64,000 nt of DNA from Flavobacterium lipolyticum (lineage in GTDB: Bacteria > Bacteroidota > Bacteroidia > Flavobacteriales > Flavobacteriaceae). The translations under genes and the position numbers were made by a program. The DNA lies in NCBI RefSeq assembly GCF_020905335.1, contig NZ_JAJJMN010000002.1, forward strand, positions 372,001-436,000, written 5' to 3'. The notes below the pieces were generated by a model. The model was not told the DNA's origin. It saw only the letters and a program-made list of their open reading frames with translations, and made no database searches. Shown here piece by piece: positions 1 to 9,117 of this stretch; positions within the stretch are counted from its first letter, which is position 1; the number at the start of each line of letters is the position of its first letter.

Positions 1-3000
1 GCAGCAATCTCTTGTTGAGATATGAAATGGTCAGCAATAATATTGTGATTAAGAAAAGCATAAAAGTTTCAGACGTCGGTCAGGGTAAAATAAGCATTTC
101 GGGAACTGTTTTTGGCGGTGATGACGGAATGCCGTTACCGGGTGTTGGAATCAAAGACAAAGATTCGGATGCAACAGCCACAACAGATTTTGACGGAACT
201 TTTAAAATCGAAATCAATTCGTCTGCAGCAGTACTTGTTTTTTCCTATGTAGGTTATGTGACGCAGGAAGTAAAAGTAACACAATCCGATAAAAACATAA
301 GTGTAAAATTGGCGGCCGACATGAAACAACTGCAGGAAGTGGTTGTAATGGGATACGGAAGCGTAAAAAAGAATGAAGTTTTAGGATCAGTAGGAACCGT
401 TTCGATGAAAGAAACCTCAAGCAGAACCTACAATAGTGCCGCAGAATTACTGCAAGGAACAGTGGCAGGTGTTACCGTAATTAATAATGGTGGTGATCCA
501 ACTGCCGAGCCTACAATTAATATAAGAGGTATCGGATCTTTGAACGCCGAAACACCACTGATTGTTTTAGACGGAATTATTTACAGCGGTTCTTTAAACA
601 CTTTAAATCCAAACGATATTGCTTCGATAAGTGTTTTAAAAGATGCGGCTTCTGCAGCAATTTATGGAGCAAGAGCTTCGGGAGGAGTGATTTTAATTAC
701 CTCTAAAAAAGGAGTTTCGGAACGCATAAACATCAATGTAAATTATCAGGGAGGTTTTCAAAACGTAGCTAAAAAGTTAGACGTTTTAAATGCGGCGGAA
801 TATGCGGATGCGATGAACACCGCCAGAGATAATGCAGGTATGCCGAGAATTCCGGCTTTTGATCCGGCTTTTGAACCAACAGCCAGAACAACAAAGACCA
901 ATTGGATGGATGAAATTTTCCGTACTGGCGAAATTCAGGATTTGTCTATTTCGGTAAATGGTAAAACGGAGAAATCTAATTTCTTTATTTCCGGAAGTTA
1001 CCGCAAAAACGAAGGAATATTGTTAAATACCTACGGAACCCGTTATACGGCGAGAGCCAATTCTTCTTTTAAACTGGCACCTAATTTTACAGTGGGTGAA
1101 AATTTGTCGTACTCTTTAACAGATGGTCAGGCAGCCAATACAACAAGTGGTTACACAGGAGCCATTTTAGCAGCGATCTTTTATCCGCCAAACGCGACAA
1201 TCTATAGAGAAGATGGTTCAGGAAAGTTTGGAGGCGTTCCTGAAAAATATATAGGTTCTTATGGAGACGTAATCAATCCGGTGGCCTATTTAAAAAGACT
1301 GGACAACCGCAATCCGATTTCGACTGTTTTGATTAATCCTTATGCAGAATGGGAAATCGTATCAGGTTTAAAATTTAAATCAAACTGGGGATATACCAGA
1401 ATTCAGAACAACGCAACCGATTTTGCGGTAAAAATAACAGAGCCGGGTAAAATATTTGACTTTAACCGATTAACAAAATCTTCTGCTACCACAACTGACT
1501 TATTAAGCGAGCAGACACTTTCTTATGAAAAATCATTAGGGAAGCACAATTTTAAAGCACTTGCCGGATATACCTATCAGCAAACCAAAAGAGATTTTTA
1601 TACCGTGCAGGGAACAGGCTTTGATAATGAAGATCCATCACAGCGTTATTTATTAAATGCTAAGTTAGTACAGCAGGTAGAAGCAGGAATGTCCGAAGAA
1701 ATCATTTCTTCTTATGTAGGAAGACTGAATTACGACTTTAATCAAAAGTATTTGATTTCAGGAATTATACGTCGTGACGGTACTTCAAAACTAACTTCAG
1801 ACAACCGCTGGAAAGTATATCCTTCTGTTTCTGCCGGATGGTTGATTTCTGAAGAAGGATTCATGAAAAGCATAGACCCGTTAGTAAGCAACTTAAAATT
1901 ACGTGCAAGCTGGGGACAGATTGGAAACTTAGGAAATCTTGGACCTTACCAGTTTAGTGTGCCTTTAACGCAGACACAAGCTTTAATTGGAAGCAGTCCG
2001 GTAATCTCTTACGGTTATTCTGAGAGCGAATTGTCGAATCCTAATTTAAGATGGGAAAGTTCAGAGCAGAGCAACGTAGGATTGGATTTTACGATGTTTA
2101 ACAATGCTTTATCAGGATCTGTAGATGCTTACATTAAAACGAATAAGGACATGTTGGTTCGCGATCAGCTTCCGGGAGTTTCAGGAACTCCGTTAGGAAG
2201 AATCGTAAATTCGGGTAATGTTGAAAATAAAGGAATTGAAGCCAGTTTAACGTACCAAAAAACACGTGGCGAATTCAAATTTGATGTAACAGCAAATGCA
2301 GCTTTCTTAAGCAATAAAATTGTTTCGATCAAAGACGATTTAACTTCCTTAGAGCCTTTAAATCTTAGCCGTGTTCGTAGTTTGTCTTTGGCTAATATCT
2401 ATCAGGTTGGAAGCCCTGTCGGAGCATTTTACGGATACTCTACAGACGGATTGTTTCAAAGTAATGCCGAAGCAAAAGCCTATGTAAATAATAAAGGCGT
2501 AGTGTATCAGCCTAATGCGGTTGCAGGAGACATTAAATTTAAAGATGTAAATGGCGATGGTGTAATCAATAACAGTGACAGAGTAGTGCTGGGAAGTCCT
2601 TTTCCGAAAACGACCTTCAGTTTAAACACCAATTTCAGATACAAAGGATTTGATATGAACATCTTCCTTAGCGGAACAGCCGGAAACAAAGTTTTTAATG
2701 CCGTAAAATATACAGGTGTGAATGCTTCTTTCCCAGGTTATAACTTATTAGCCGATTCTAAAAATGCATGGTCGCCAACGAATACCAATACCAATATTCC
2801 GGTGCTTTCGTCAACAGACAACAATAATAATTTCGGAAGAATCTCTGATTTTTATATTGAAGATGCTTCTTTCCTGAGATTACGAAACGTTTCGATTGGA
2901 TATACAGTAAAAGAACAATGGTTACACGGAAAAGCGAAACTTAGATTTTTTATCTCCGGGCAAAACCTTTTTACCATAACTAATTATTCAGGAATGGATC

Positions 3001-3089
3001 CGGAAGTGGGACTTAGGAATTTCGGTTTAGACTTAGGAAAATATCCGCTATCCCGTATTTATATGACAGGTGTCAACGCAACTTTTTAA
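1..3089 (+). CDS. SusC/RagA-family TonB-linked outer membrane receptor (5' partial)
   Basis: This is an outer-membrane TonB-dependent transporter that moves oligomers or nutrients delivered by its SusD partner. The reading frame is open to the left edge, so the gene starts outside the window; the TTG at base 12 is not a believable start. The first visible residues look like the tail of an STN domain. They are followed by a carboxypeptidase-regulatory-like beta-sandwich (about residues 28-110, ending VGYVTQEVKV), the SusC signature VVVMGYGSVKKNEVLGSV, the plug (LLQGTVAGV, INIRGIGSL, SVLKDAASAAIYGARA) and a long beta-barrel ending GVNATF with a C-terminal Phe. An STN domain suggests that the missing N-terminus takes part in sigma/anti-sigma signalling. 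The SusD gene follows after 20 bases. Family assignment is firm; the substrate is unknown. Confidence 0.95.
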   Translation, partial: SNLLLRYEMVSNNIVIKKSIKVSDVGQGKISISGTVFGGDDGMPLPGVGIKDKDSDATATTDFDGTFKIEINSSAAVLVFSYVGYVTQEVKVTQSDKNISVKLAADMKQLQEVVVMGYGSVKKNEVLGSVGTVSMKETSSRTYNSAAELLQGTVAGVTVINNGGDPTAEPTINIRGIGSLNAETPLIVLDGIIYSGSLNTLNPNDIASISVLKDAASAAIYGARASGGVILITSKKGVSERININVNYQGGFQNVAKKLDVLNAAEYADAMNTARDNAGMPRIPAFDPAFEPTARTTKTNWMDEIFRTGEIQDLSISVNGKTEKSNFFISGSYRKNEGILLNTYGTRYTARANSSFKLAPNFTVGENLSYSLTDGQAANTTSGYTGAILAAIFYPPNATIYREDGSGKFGGVPEKYIGSYGDVINPVAYLKRLDNRNPISTVLINPYAEWEIVSGLKFKSNWGYTRIQNNATDFAVKITEPGKIFDFNRLTKSSATTTDLLSEQTLSYEKSLGKHNFKALAGYTYQQTKRDFYTVQGTGFDNEDPSQRYLLNAKLVQQVEAGMSEEIISSYVGRLNYDFNQKYLISGIIRRDGTSKLTSDNRWKVYPSVSAGWLISEEGFMKSIDPLVSNLKLRASWGQIGNLGNLGPYQFSVPLTQTQALIGSSPVISYGYSESELSNPNLRWESSEQSNVGLDFTMFNNALSGSVDAYIKTNKDMLVRDQLPGVSGTPLGRIVNSGNVENKGIEASLTYQKTRGEFKFDVTANAAFLSNKIVSIKDDLTSLEPLNLSRVRSLSLANIYQVGSPVGAFYGYSTDGLFQSNAEAKAYVNNKGVVYQPNAVAGDIKFKDVNGDGVINNSDRVVLGSPFPKTTFSLNTNFRYKGFDMNIFLSGTAGNKVFNAVKYTGVNASFPGYNLLADSKNAWSPTNTNTNIPVLSSTDNNNNFGRISDFYIEDASFLRLRNVSIGYTVKEQWLHGKAKLRFFISGQNLFTITNYSGMDPEVGLRNFGLDLGKYPLSRIYMTGVNATF

Positions 3090-3109
3090 AAAAATATAAC
3101 ACAAATAAA

Positions 3110-4645
3110 ATGAAAAATTTAAGTCTTTTATTATGGAGTCTGGTGCTTTTAATGAGCATGTCGGCTTGCGAAAATGAACTTGATTTAGTACCTCAGGGAG
3201 CACCTTCAAGTGGTAATTTCTGGAAAACACCTGCTGATGCAAAAGCGGGAGTGAATGCGATTTATGCACTCTATTCGGATGATAATATGTACGGTCGTGG
3301 ATTTTTCTGGCTGAACAATGCCAGTGATGATATCGGAACGAAACCAAGACAAAATGCGGAACGAATCAAAAATTTTATTGTTGACGGAGCAGAATCTGAC
3401 ACCAAAGACATTTGGAGACTTCACTATGAAGTGATGAAACGCTGTAACGATGTGATTCGCAATATTCCGAAAATCAGTCTGGACGATAAAACAAAAAACA
3501 TGATGTTAGGAGAAGCGTACTTCAATCATGCTGTAATGCATCTGGAATTGGCCTATCACTACGGAGATGATCGTGCCGGGATTCCAATTCAGGACAGAGA
3601 AAACCCAACCAATGTATATGTGCCGCGTGCTAAAAACGTAGCCGAAAACTACGCCTATATCGCTGCCGATCTGATTAAAGCTGCCGATTTATTACCTTAT
3701 TTCAATGAACTTAGTTCAGACAATTACGGACGTGCGCATAAAACGGCAGCATGGGGATATTTGGTGCGTACCTATTTGTATGCAAAAGACTGGGACAATG
3801 CAATAAAGTATGCCAATATGATTGTCAACAGTGGAAAACACAAATTACTGGATAATTTCGAAGATGTTTTTAAAATTAAAAACAACTGGTCGTCAGAGTA
3901 CATTTGGTCCGTAACCTCGAGTGCCGAAAATACAAGCTTAGGATCTATTTTTCCGGGAGTATGTCTGGAAGATAAAGGCTGGGGAGTTTACAATGGCTGG
4001 GGAAATTTTTATCCTACTAAAGAATTGTTCGATACGTATGATCCTGCTGATAAAAGACGAAGTGCTACAATTCTTCAAAAAGGAGACAAGTTTATGTACT
4101 TCGGTGAATTAGTCACTTTTAATGAAGGAAAATATATGGTCAGTTCAAGTAACAGAACCGGTTATCAGTTTAAAAAATACATGGAGCCATTCGGTTATCC
4201 AAAAACGACATCGGGTGGAATTGATATTCGTTATGTAAATGCAAACGGAGACAAGCCTTCTACCGCTTTAAATGTACCTCTTTTACGTTATGCGGATGTA
4301 ATCCTGATGCTGGCTGAGGCAAAATTAATGAAAGGACTAAGTGCCGATACCGAAATAAACCTGATTCGAAATCGTGCCGGTTTACCAAGTATTGGAGGAG
4401 CCACATTAACGGATCTGAAAAGAGAAAGACGTTGTGAGCTGGCAGGAGAATGGACAGACCGTCATTTCGATTTAGTACGCTGGGGCGATGCTCAGGCGAC
4501 TTATGCAAAACCTTTACACCATTACAACGGAACAGTGATTTACCCTGCCCGTAATTTTAATCCTGCCATTCACCATGTATGGCCAATACCACCGGATGAG
4601 ATTGCCGTGAGCAAAGGAGCCCTTTTCCAAAACAAAGGCTGGTAG
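3110..4645 (+). CDS. SusD/RagB-family substrate-binding outer membrane lipoprotein
   Basis: This is a surface lipoprotein that captures substrate and forms the lid on the SusC channel encoded 20 bases upstream. At 511 aa it has normal SusD length. The signal peptide ends in a lipobox with Cys at residue 20 (SMSAC). The helical TPR-like core includes WGYLVRTYLYAKDWDNAIKYA, and the C-terminal half carries the usual VPLLRYADVILMLAEAKL, INLIRNRAGLP and HFDLVRWGDA stretches. The pair is probably co-transcribed. The phosphatase gene downstream (start 4966) may belong to the same utilisation locus, but a 320-base gap separates them, so this link is inference. The ligand cannot be read from the sequence. 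Confidence 0.95.
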   Translation: MKNLSLLLWSLVLLMSMSACENELDLVPQGAPSSGNFWKTPADAKAGVNAIYALYSDDNMYGRGFFWLNNASDDIGTKPRQNAERIKNFIVDGAESDTKDIWRLHYEVMKRCNDVIRNIPKISLDDKTKNMMLGEAYFNHAVMHLELAYHYGDDRAGIPIQDRENPTNVYVPRAKNVAENYAYIAADLIKAADLLPYFNELSSDNYGRAHKTAAWGYLVRTYLYAKDWDNAIKYANMIVNSGKHKLLDNFEDVFKIKNNWSSEYIWSVTSSAENTSLGSIFPGVCLEDKGWGVYNGWGNFYPTKELFDTYDPADKRRSATILQKGDKFMYFGELVTFNEGKYMVSSSNRTGYQFKKYMEPFGYPKTTSGGIDIRYVNANGDKPSTALNVPLLRYADVILMLAEAKLMKGLSADTEINLIRNRAGLPSIGGATLTDLKRERRCELAGEWTDRHFDLVRWGDAQATYAKPLHHYNGTVIYPARNFNPAIHHVWPIPPDEIAVSKGALFQNKGW

Positions 4646-4965
4646 TTAATAGTTTCATTTTGTTTGTTTAGTTTTTTTTACGCTGCAGGCTTAGTTGTGG
4701 AGCTTGCAGTTGTAAAGAAAAAAGCTAACAATCTGTATATATCGTTAAACACATAGAAACATAGATTTTATACTCTTAAATAAGGCGTTTCACTTATTTT
4801 AAAAACACAGAGGAAGCTATGCGTAAGAAACAGGTTTCTATGTGTTAAATGATTTTTTATTAATTACAGTCAACGGGTTAAAGAAATCTGTAGAAATCTT
4901 TTTAATCTGTGGTTCATCTTCTAAGTATTGAAGACCATATTAGAATTGAATTAATTTTATTTGTA
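4646..4965. other. Intergenic region with interspersed short repeat
   Basis: No gene is visible in these 320 bases. There is an imperfect hairpin near 4684-4710. A 13-bp inverted repeat is formed by AACACATAGAAAC at 4748-4760 and GTTTCTATGTGTT at 4834-4846. A variant of the same CATAGAAACATAG motif recurs at about 44790, so it is probably a genome-interspersed element. Confidence 0.5.
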
Positions 4966-6792
4966 ATGAAAAAAATAATTATACTTTTTTGCCTTCATTT
5001 TTTTCTGTTGGCGCAGGCACAGGAATACAGTTCGGCTAATATTCATTCACACAATGATTATGCAGGTAAATTGCCTTTTTATGAAGCCTATTCCAATGAA
5101 GCCGGAGTTATCGAAGCGGATGTTTTTCTGAGGAATAATGAACTTCTGGTAGCACATACTTCGGACGAAATTAAAACGTACAATACACTGCGAAGTCTTT
5201 ATTTAGATCCTTTGTCGAAGAAGATAAAAAACTTAGAAGGTAAAGTTTACCCTGAGAATAAGCCTTTAATTTTAATGATTGATATAAAATCAGAAGCTGA
5301 TGCCACACTTAAAGCAATTGTACAACAGCTAAAAACGTATCCGGATTTGATTTCAAACAAAAATCTAAAAGTCGTTATTTCAGGAAACAGACCTGAACCA
5401 TCAAACTGGAATCAATATCCTGAGTTTATCTATTTTGACGGAAGAAGGAATGAAACGTATTCATCGGAACAATTGTCACATGTCGAAATGATTAGCGAAG
5501 ATTTAAAAGAGCTTACCGTTTGGAACGGAAAAGGAGTAATGACACAGGCTGATTTAGAAAAAGTACAGTCGGTCATTAAAAAAGTTCATGCTCAGAATAA
5601 AAAAATCAGGTTCTGGTCGACACCCGATAATGTGAATACCTGGATGACTTTGATGAATTTAAAAGTCGATTATATTGGTACTGATAATGTGCCGGCATTG
5701 ACGCAGTTCATTCAGAAGATAAAAAGTACTTTTTACCAAAATACATCATTTTATCAGGCCTATAAACCTAAGAATGCAGCTTTATTTTCTAAAAACAGCC
5801 GTCCCAAAAATGTAATTCTGCTTATTGGCGACGGAATGGGGCTTACTCAGATTTATGCCGGGTATACAGCCAATAAAGGACAATTGAACCTTTTTAATAT
5901 TCCAACTCAGGGATTGTCGATCACGAAATCGTCAGACAGTTATATCACCGATTCGGCCGCAGGAGCTACGGCAATGGCAACAGGTCATAAAACCAATAAC
6001 CGATTTATCAGTGTCGATGAAAACGGAAAAGGGTTGGAACTAATCACCCAGCAACTGGCAAAGAAAAAGTATAAAACGGCTATTATTTCCGCTGGAAATA
6101 TTACAGATGCCACTCCGGCAGCTTTTTACGCGCATCAATCTGAAAGAACTTTAAGCGAACCAATTGCTGCAGATTTTCTTGTCAATCCGTCTGATATTTT
6201 GATTGGAGGAGGCACAAAAGAATTTAATAACAGAAAAGACGGTAGAGATCTGTCTAAAATAGTAAGAGAGAAAGGCTATACTTTTTCAGATCAGTTTAAA
6301 AGTCTGGACACCATTAAAAATTCACGTTTTGTAGTGGTAGATGATGCTTCTGTGGTTTCGATGAAAGAGGGAAGAGGAGATTTTTTAGCGAAATCTTTGG
6401 CAAAAACAACGACCGTTTTTTCAAAATCAAAAAATCCTTTTTTTGTAATGGCTGAAGGTGCGCAAATTGATTATGGCGGACATAAAAATGACCTGGAATA
6501 TGTGGTTCGTGAAATGCTTGATTTTGATAAACTGGTAGGACAAGCCATGGAATTTGTCGATCAGAATCAGGAGACACTTTTAATCGTAACGGCAGATCAC
6601 GAAACCGGAGGACTTTCCTTAATTGATGGCAGCATCGAAAAAGGATATGTACAGGGAAGTTTTAGTACAAACGATCACACAGCGGTGCCAGTTCCGGTTT
6701 TTGCCTATGGACCCGGAGCTGCAAATTTTATGGGAGTTTATCAAAACACAGAAATCTACTTTAAAATACTCGAAGCACTTTTAATCAAATAA
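4966..6792 (+). CDS. Secreted phosphodiesterase-like / alkaline phosphatase fusion protein
   Basis: The 608-aa exported protein joins two phosphoester-cleaving modules. I chose the ATG at 4966 because it gives a clean signal peptide (MKKIIILFCLHFFLLAQAQ); the GTG at 4909 would put 19 unlikely residues ahead of it. Residues about 20-270 resemble the PLC-like/glycerophosphodiesterase superfamily, with HSHNDY and IEADVF...LLVAHTSDE. From about residue 283 there is an alkaline phosphatase: metal-binding LIGDGMG near 288, the nucleophile Ser330 in TDSAAGATA, EGAQIDYGGH at 497-506 and TADHETGG around Asp544-His545. By family knowledge the phosphatase uses Zn/Mg. A diesterase and monoesterase in one chain could take a phosphodiester to free phosphate in two steps; that is inference. 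Catalytic completeness of the first domain is not certain. Confidence 0.88.
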   Translation: MKKIIILFCLHFFLLAQAQEYSSANIHSHNDYAGKLPFYEAYSNEAGVIEADVFLRNNELLVAHTSDEIKTYNTLRSLYLDPLSKKIKNLEGKVYPENKPLILMIDIKSEADATLKAIVQQLKTYPDLISNKNLKVVISGNRPEPSNWNQYPEFIYFDGRRNETYSSEQLSHVEMISEDLKELTVWNGKGVMTQADLEKVQSVIKKVHAQNKKIRFWSTPDNVNTWMTLMNLKVDYIGTDNVPALTQFIQKIKSTFYQNTSFYQAYKPKNAALFSKNSRPKNVILLIGDGMGLTQIYAGYTANKGQLNLFNIPTQGLSITKSSDSYITDSAAGATAMATGHKTNNRFISVDENGKGLELITQQLAKKKYKTAIISAGNITDATPAAFYAHQSERTLSEPIAADFLVNPSDILIGGGTKEFNNRKDGRDLSKIVREKGYTFSDQFKSLDTIKNSRFVVVDDASVVSMKEGRGDFLAKSLAKTTTVFSKSKNPFFVMAEGAQIDYGGHKNDLEYVVREMLDFDKLVGQAMEFVDQNQETLLIVTADHETGGLSLIDGSIEKGYVQGSFSTNDHTAVPVPVFAYGPGAANFMGVYQNTEIYFKILEALLIK

Positions 6793-6829
6793 CTGGTACC
6801 ACTTTGGTTTGATAGTGGAGATACACTAA

Positions 6830-6870
6830 ATGCAGCGACAAAACATTTTGTCGCTGCATTTTTATTTTTA
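6830..6870 (+). terminator. Rho-independent terminator after the phosphatase gene
   Basis: A perfect 14-bp inverted repeat (6830-6843 with 6846-6859, separated by CA) is followed by a T-rich tract. It lies 37 bases after the stop of the alkaline phosphatase fusion. Confidence 0.8.
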
Positions 6871-7190
6871 ACAAGTGTAAACGTCAAGTTTGTTAAAAGT
6901 GAAATTTGGAGAAAGAACCATATTCTTGTCAGGATTATAAAGTCTTGATTTTGCAAGGTTGGTTTCTGCTTAAATAGTATGGTAAGAAAAATAAGATTAA
7001 AATAAAAAATAGTAAATTAGCATTTCTTTAGGATTAATTTCTTTTTCTGTTAAAAACTTTTACAAGAAAATTTCTGTTCTTTGTATCTTAAAATAGCTTA
7101 AGAAAAAGATTAAATAAGTCTTAAGTGATTCGCTTGACACCACAATATTATTTTAGACATTGAGTTTAGACTAATTATCATATTTGCGTT
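6871..7190. other. AT-rich intergenic leader of the sigma-factor operon
   Basis: No gene is visible. This stretch should hold the promoter of the fecI-like gene, but I see no clean TTG-19-TAnnTTTG match. The TTGACA-like string near 7134 and TATTTG near 7180 are only weak candidates. Confidence 0.4.
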
Positions 7191-7712
7191 ATGGATAACA
7201 GGAAGTTTATTTTAAGTTTAAAAAAAGGTAATGAGGCCGCTTTCAGGGAAGCATACCTTAATTACTACGATAAACTGATAAACATTGCCAAACGCTTTAA
7301 TTTTACAGTACTTACCCCACAGGATTTTGTTCAGGAGACTTTTTTACGAGTATACAATAAAAGAGAATTACTCCATGAAGATGTTTTATTCGACAAACAA
7401 TTATTTGTGATCTGCAAAAACATTATCCTCAATCATCTCAACAGAGAAAATAAAATAGTACAGCTCGAGCCTTCGCATGTTGTAATGGAAAATGTGGATA
7501 ACGATCATGAAATTTTTGAGGAAAGACAGGAAATATTAAATAATTTAATAAATGAGCTTCCTGAACAACAGCAAAAAATCTATACTTTACATAAACTGGA
7601 AAACCTTAGCTATAAGGAGATTGCAGCTTTGACGGATCTTTCTGAAAAGACCATAGCCAATCATATTTATCTCGCCAGTAAATTTATTCGAAAAAAAGTC
7701 GAAAACCATTAG
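7191..7712 (+). CDS. RNA polymerase ECF-type sigma factor (FecI-like)
   Basis: This is a 173-aa ECF sigma factor that would direct RNA polymerase to promoters of the linked receptor genes. Region 2 spans about residues 10-75 (KGNEAAFREAYLNYYDKLIN, DFVQETFLRVYNKREL). Region 4 spans about 110-170 (LPEQQQKIYTLHKLENLSYK, then EIAALTDLSEKTIANHIYLA with its helix-turn-helix). ATG at 7191 is the natural start. A tiny HMA-like protein and a FecR anti-sigma factor follow, then a TonB receptor with an STN domain, so this is a FecIRA-type surface-signalling unit. In such systems the receptor senses substrate, signals through FecR in the inner membrane and releases the sigma factor. The substrate is not known from the sequence. 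Confidence 0.92.
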   Translation: MDNRKFILSLKKGNEAAFREAYLNYYDKLINIAKRFNFTVLTPQDFVQETFLRVYNKRELLHEDVLFDKQLFVICKNIILNHLNRENKIVQLEPSHVVMENVDNDHEIFEERQEILNNLINELPEQQQKIYTLHKLENLSYKEIAALTDLSEKTIANHIYLASKFIRKKVENH

Positions 7713-7758
7713 GAACTTTTTTGTTCTCGTTTGTTATCTATAAAAATGAGAACATAAA

Positions 7759-7968
7759 ATGAATATTGAAACTTACAAAACGGATGTTACTACAAAGGAA
7801 GAAGCAAAATTTGTTGTAGCGCTGCTTCAATTTGTTATTTCTGATTGTATCATGAATTTTGATGTAGAAGACAAAAATCATGTTCTGACAATCGAAACCA
7901 ACAGGGAGATTAAGGATATGGTGTATGGTGTTTTTAATAAGCAAGGATTTTATTGTCAGAAACTTTAA
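7759..7968 (+). CDS. Small HMA-fold-like protein between sigma and anti-sigma genes
   Basis: This 69-aa protein has no family name I can assign. The order of predicted elements is beta-alpha-beta-beta-alpha-beta: IETYKTDV, a helix from about residue 12, MNFDVED, HVLTIET, a helix around REIKDMVYGVFNKQG, then FYCQKL. That matches the ferredoxin-like fold of heavy-metal-associated (HMA) domains, but the metal-binding CxxC is missing. It starts 46 bases after the sigma-factor gene and ends 12 bases before the FecR gene, so it is almost surely in the same operon. Small Flavobacterium proteins of this type are known near regulators, but a role in sigma/anti-sigma control is only my inference. Confidence 0.72.
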   Translation: MNIETYKTDVTTKEEAKFVVALLQFVISDCIMNFDVEDKNHVLTIETNREIKDMVYGVFNKQGFYCQKL

Positions 7969-7980
7969 CGCCCCAAAGAT

Positions 7981-8823
7981 ATGAATGATAAAAAAGTAGA
8001 AGATGAACTAAAGAAGATTTGGGATGATGTTCCCATTTCGCATTCTGATGAAGAAAAAGAGACCTCGTGGGAAGCATTTCAATCCAAAGCCTTTCCTTCA
8101 AAAAAAACAAGATTTAAAGCATGGTATTATGCCGCAGCGGCAGCCGTTTTACTTTTTGCGTTTATCGGAGTGGGACTTTTCTTTAATAAAGAGCAACACC
8201 AGCAGGAAATTAAATTGACTTCAAACGTAATTGAAAATAAGACTTCAATTGTAAAAACGATTTTTTTACCGGATAGTTCAAAAGTGGAGTTAAGTCCTGA
8301 TTCCAGAATCGAGTATGCCGATAATTTCGAGACTAATCGTAAAATAGAAATTAAAGGAGAAGCTTACTTTCAGGTAACAAAAGACAAAAAACATCCCTTT
8401 CAGGTTTTTTGCAATGAAACGACAACCACTGTTTTAGGAACTTCTTTCTTAGTAAAAGGATACACCCAGAAAGAAGTTTCGGTAGCCCTTTTTGAAGGAA
8501 GCGTTGAGATGAGCGTAAAAGACCAGACTCAAAAATGGATACTCGTACCGGGTGAAAAATTTACCTATACCAATAATACGGTTGAGGTATCTGAATTTGA
8601 AAGATTTACCGATTTTGAAAATGAAAAGTTGACCGTTCTTGCTGCCTACATTAAAGCAAACTATGGTTACACGATGAAATTTCCAAAGGAATATTACGAT
8701 CAGCACATTACTTTGAGAATCAATAAAAAAGAAGATTTAGAAATAATTATCCAGTTAATATCCGAAATGTATAACCTAAATTTTGAAATAAATGAAAAAT
8801 TGAAAGAAGTTACTTTTCAATAG
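7981..8823 (+). CDS. FecR-family anti-sigma factor
   Basis: This 280-aa inner-membrane anti-sigma factor is paired with the ECF sigma factor at 7191. The cytosolic N-terminal part (1-42, acidic and Trp-containing) would hold the sigma factor. One transmembrane helix lies at about 44-66 (AWYYAAAAAVLLFAFIGVGL). The periplasmic FecR domain follows (LPDSSKVELSPDSRIEYADN, GEAYFQV, HPFQVF, TVLGTSFLVKGY, VALFEGSV, LVPGEKFTY). The last 55 residues (YTMKFPKEYYD to EVTFQ) form the STN-like C-terminal domain (DUF4974 type). A diverged copy of exactly this C-terminal part occurs downstream at 8950-9109 because of a tandem duplication. Confidence 0.92.
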   Translation: MNDKKVEDELKKIWDDVPISHSDEEKETSWEAFQSKAFPSKKTRFKAWYYAAAAAVLLFAFIGVGLFFNKEQHQQEIKLTSNVIENKTSIVKTIFLPDSSKVELSPDSRIEYADNFETNRKIEIKGEAYFQVTKDKKHPFQVFCNETTTTVLGTSFLVKGYTQKEVSVALFEGSVEMSVKDQTQKWILVPGEKFTYTNNTVEVSEFERFTDFENEKLTVLAAYIKANYGYTMKFPKEYYDQHITLRINKKEDLEIIIQLISEMYNLNFEINEKLKEVTFQ

Positions 8824-8831
8824 AAAAGAAA

Positions 8832-8892
8832 AAGGATGCACTAGCCGCGAAACTAAACATCCTTCTCATGGTCAGGATAATAAGAATTATCC
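8832..8892 (+). promoter_or_regulatory. Structured leader, copy 1
   Basis: AAGGATG (8832-8838) pairs with CATCCTT (8858-8864), enclosing the strongly conserved loop CACTAGCCGCGAAACTAAA. A second hairpin follows: GGATAAT (8875-8881) with ATTATCC (8886-8892). There is no T-run, so it does not look like a simple terminator. It may be an RNA element controlling the receptor gene relative to its regulators. Confidence 0.5.
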
Positions 8893-8923
8893 AGTTTAAT
8901 AATGTTCAAAAATACAAAATTTT

Positions 8924-9109
8924 ATGAAACAGATCATTTCAGCATGTTTTTGTTATACATTGAAATTCCCAAAGGAATATTATGACCATCGTATTACCAT
9001 ACGAATTAATAAAAAAGAAGATTTTAAAAGAACCATTCAATTAATATCTAAAATGTATAACCTAAATTTTGAAATAAATGAAGAATTAAAAGTAATTACT
9101 TTTCAATAG
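8924..9109 (+). CDS. Chimeric mini-ORF: receptor signal-peptide start fused to FecR C-terminal domain
   Basis: This 61-aa open frame was created by the tandem duplication. Residues 1-9 (MKQIISACF) copy the start of the TonB receptor at 9210 (MKHIISACFF). Residues 11-61 (YTLKFPKEYYDHRITIRINK and on) copy the C-terminal DUF4974-like domain of the FecR at 7981. About a quarter of the residues have changed, yet the frame has no stop and the ending matches FecR (FEINEELKVITFQ). The truncated hydrophobic stretch is too short to be a convincing signal peptide. It may be an inert by-product, or a small protein that competes with FecR for the receptor's signalling domain; the second idea is speculation. 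Confidence 0.5.
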   Translation: MKQIISACFCYTLKFPKEYYDHRITIRINKKEDFKRTIQLISKMYNLNFEINEELKVITFQ

Positions 9110-9117
9110 AAAAGAAA

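Noticed and set aside
12..14. TTG at base 12 as start of the SusC-like protein
   Set aside because: The frame is open to the window edge and the residues there look like the end of an STN domain, so the true start lies outside.
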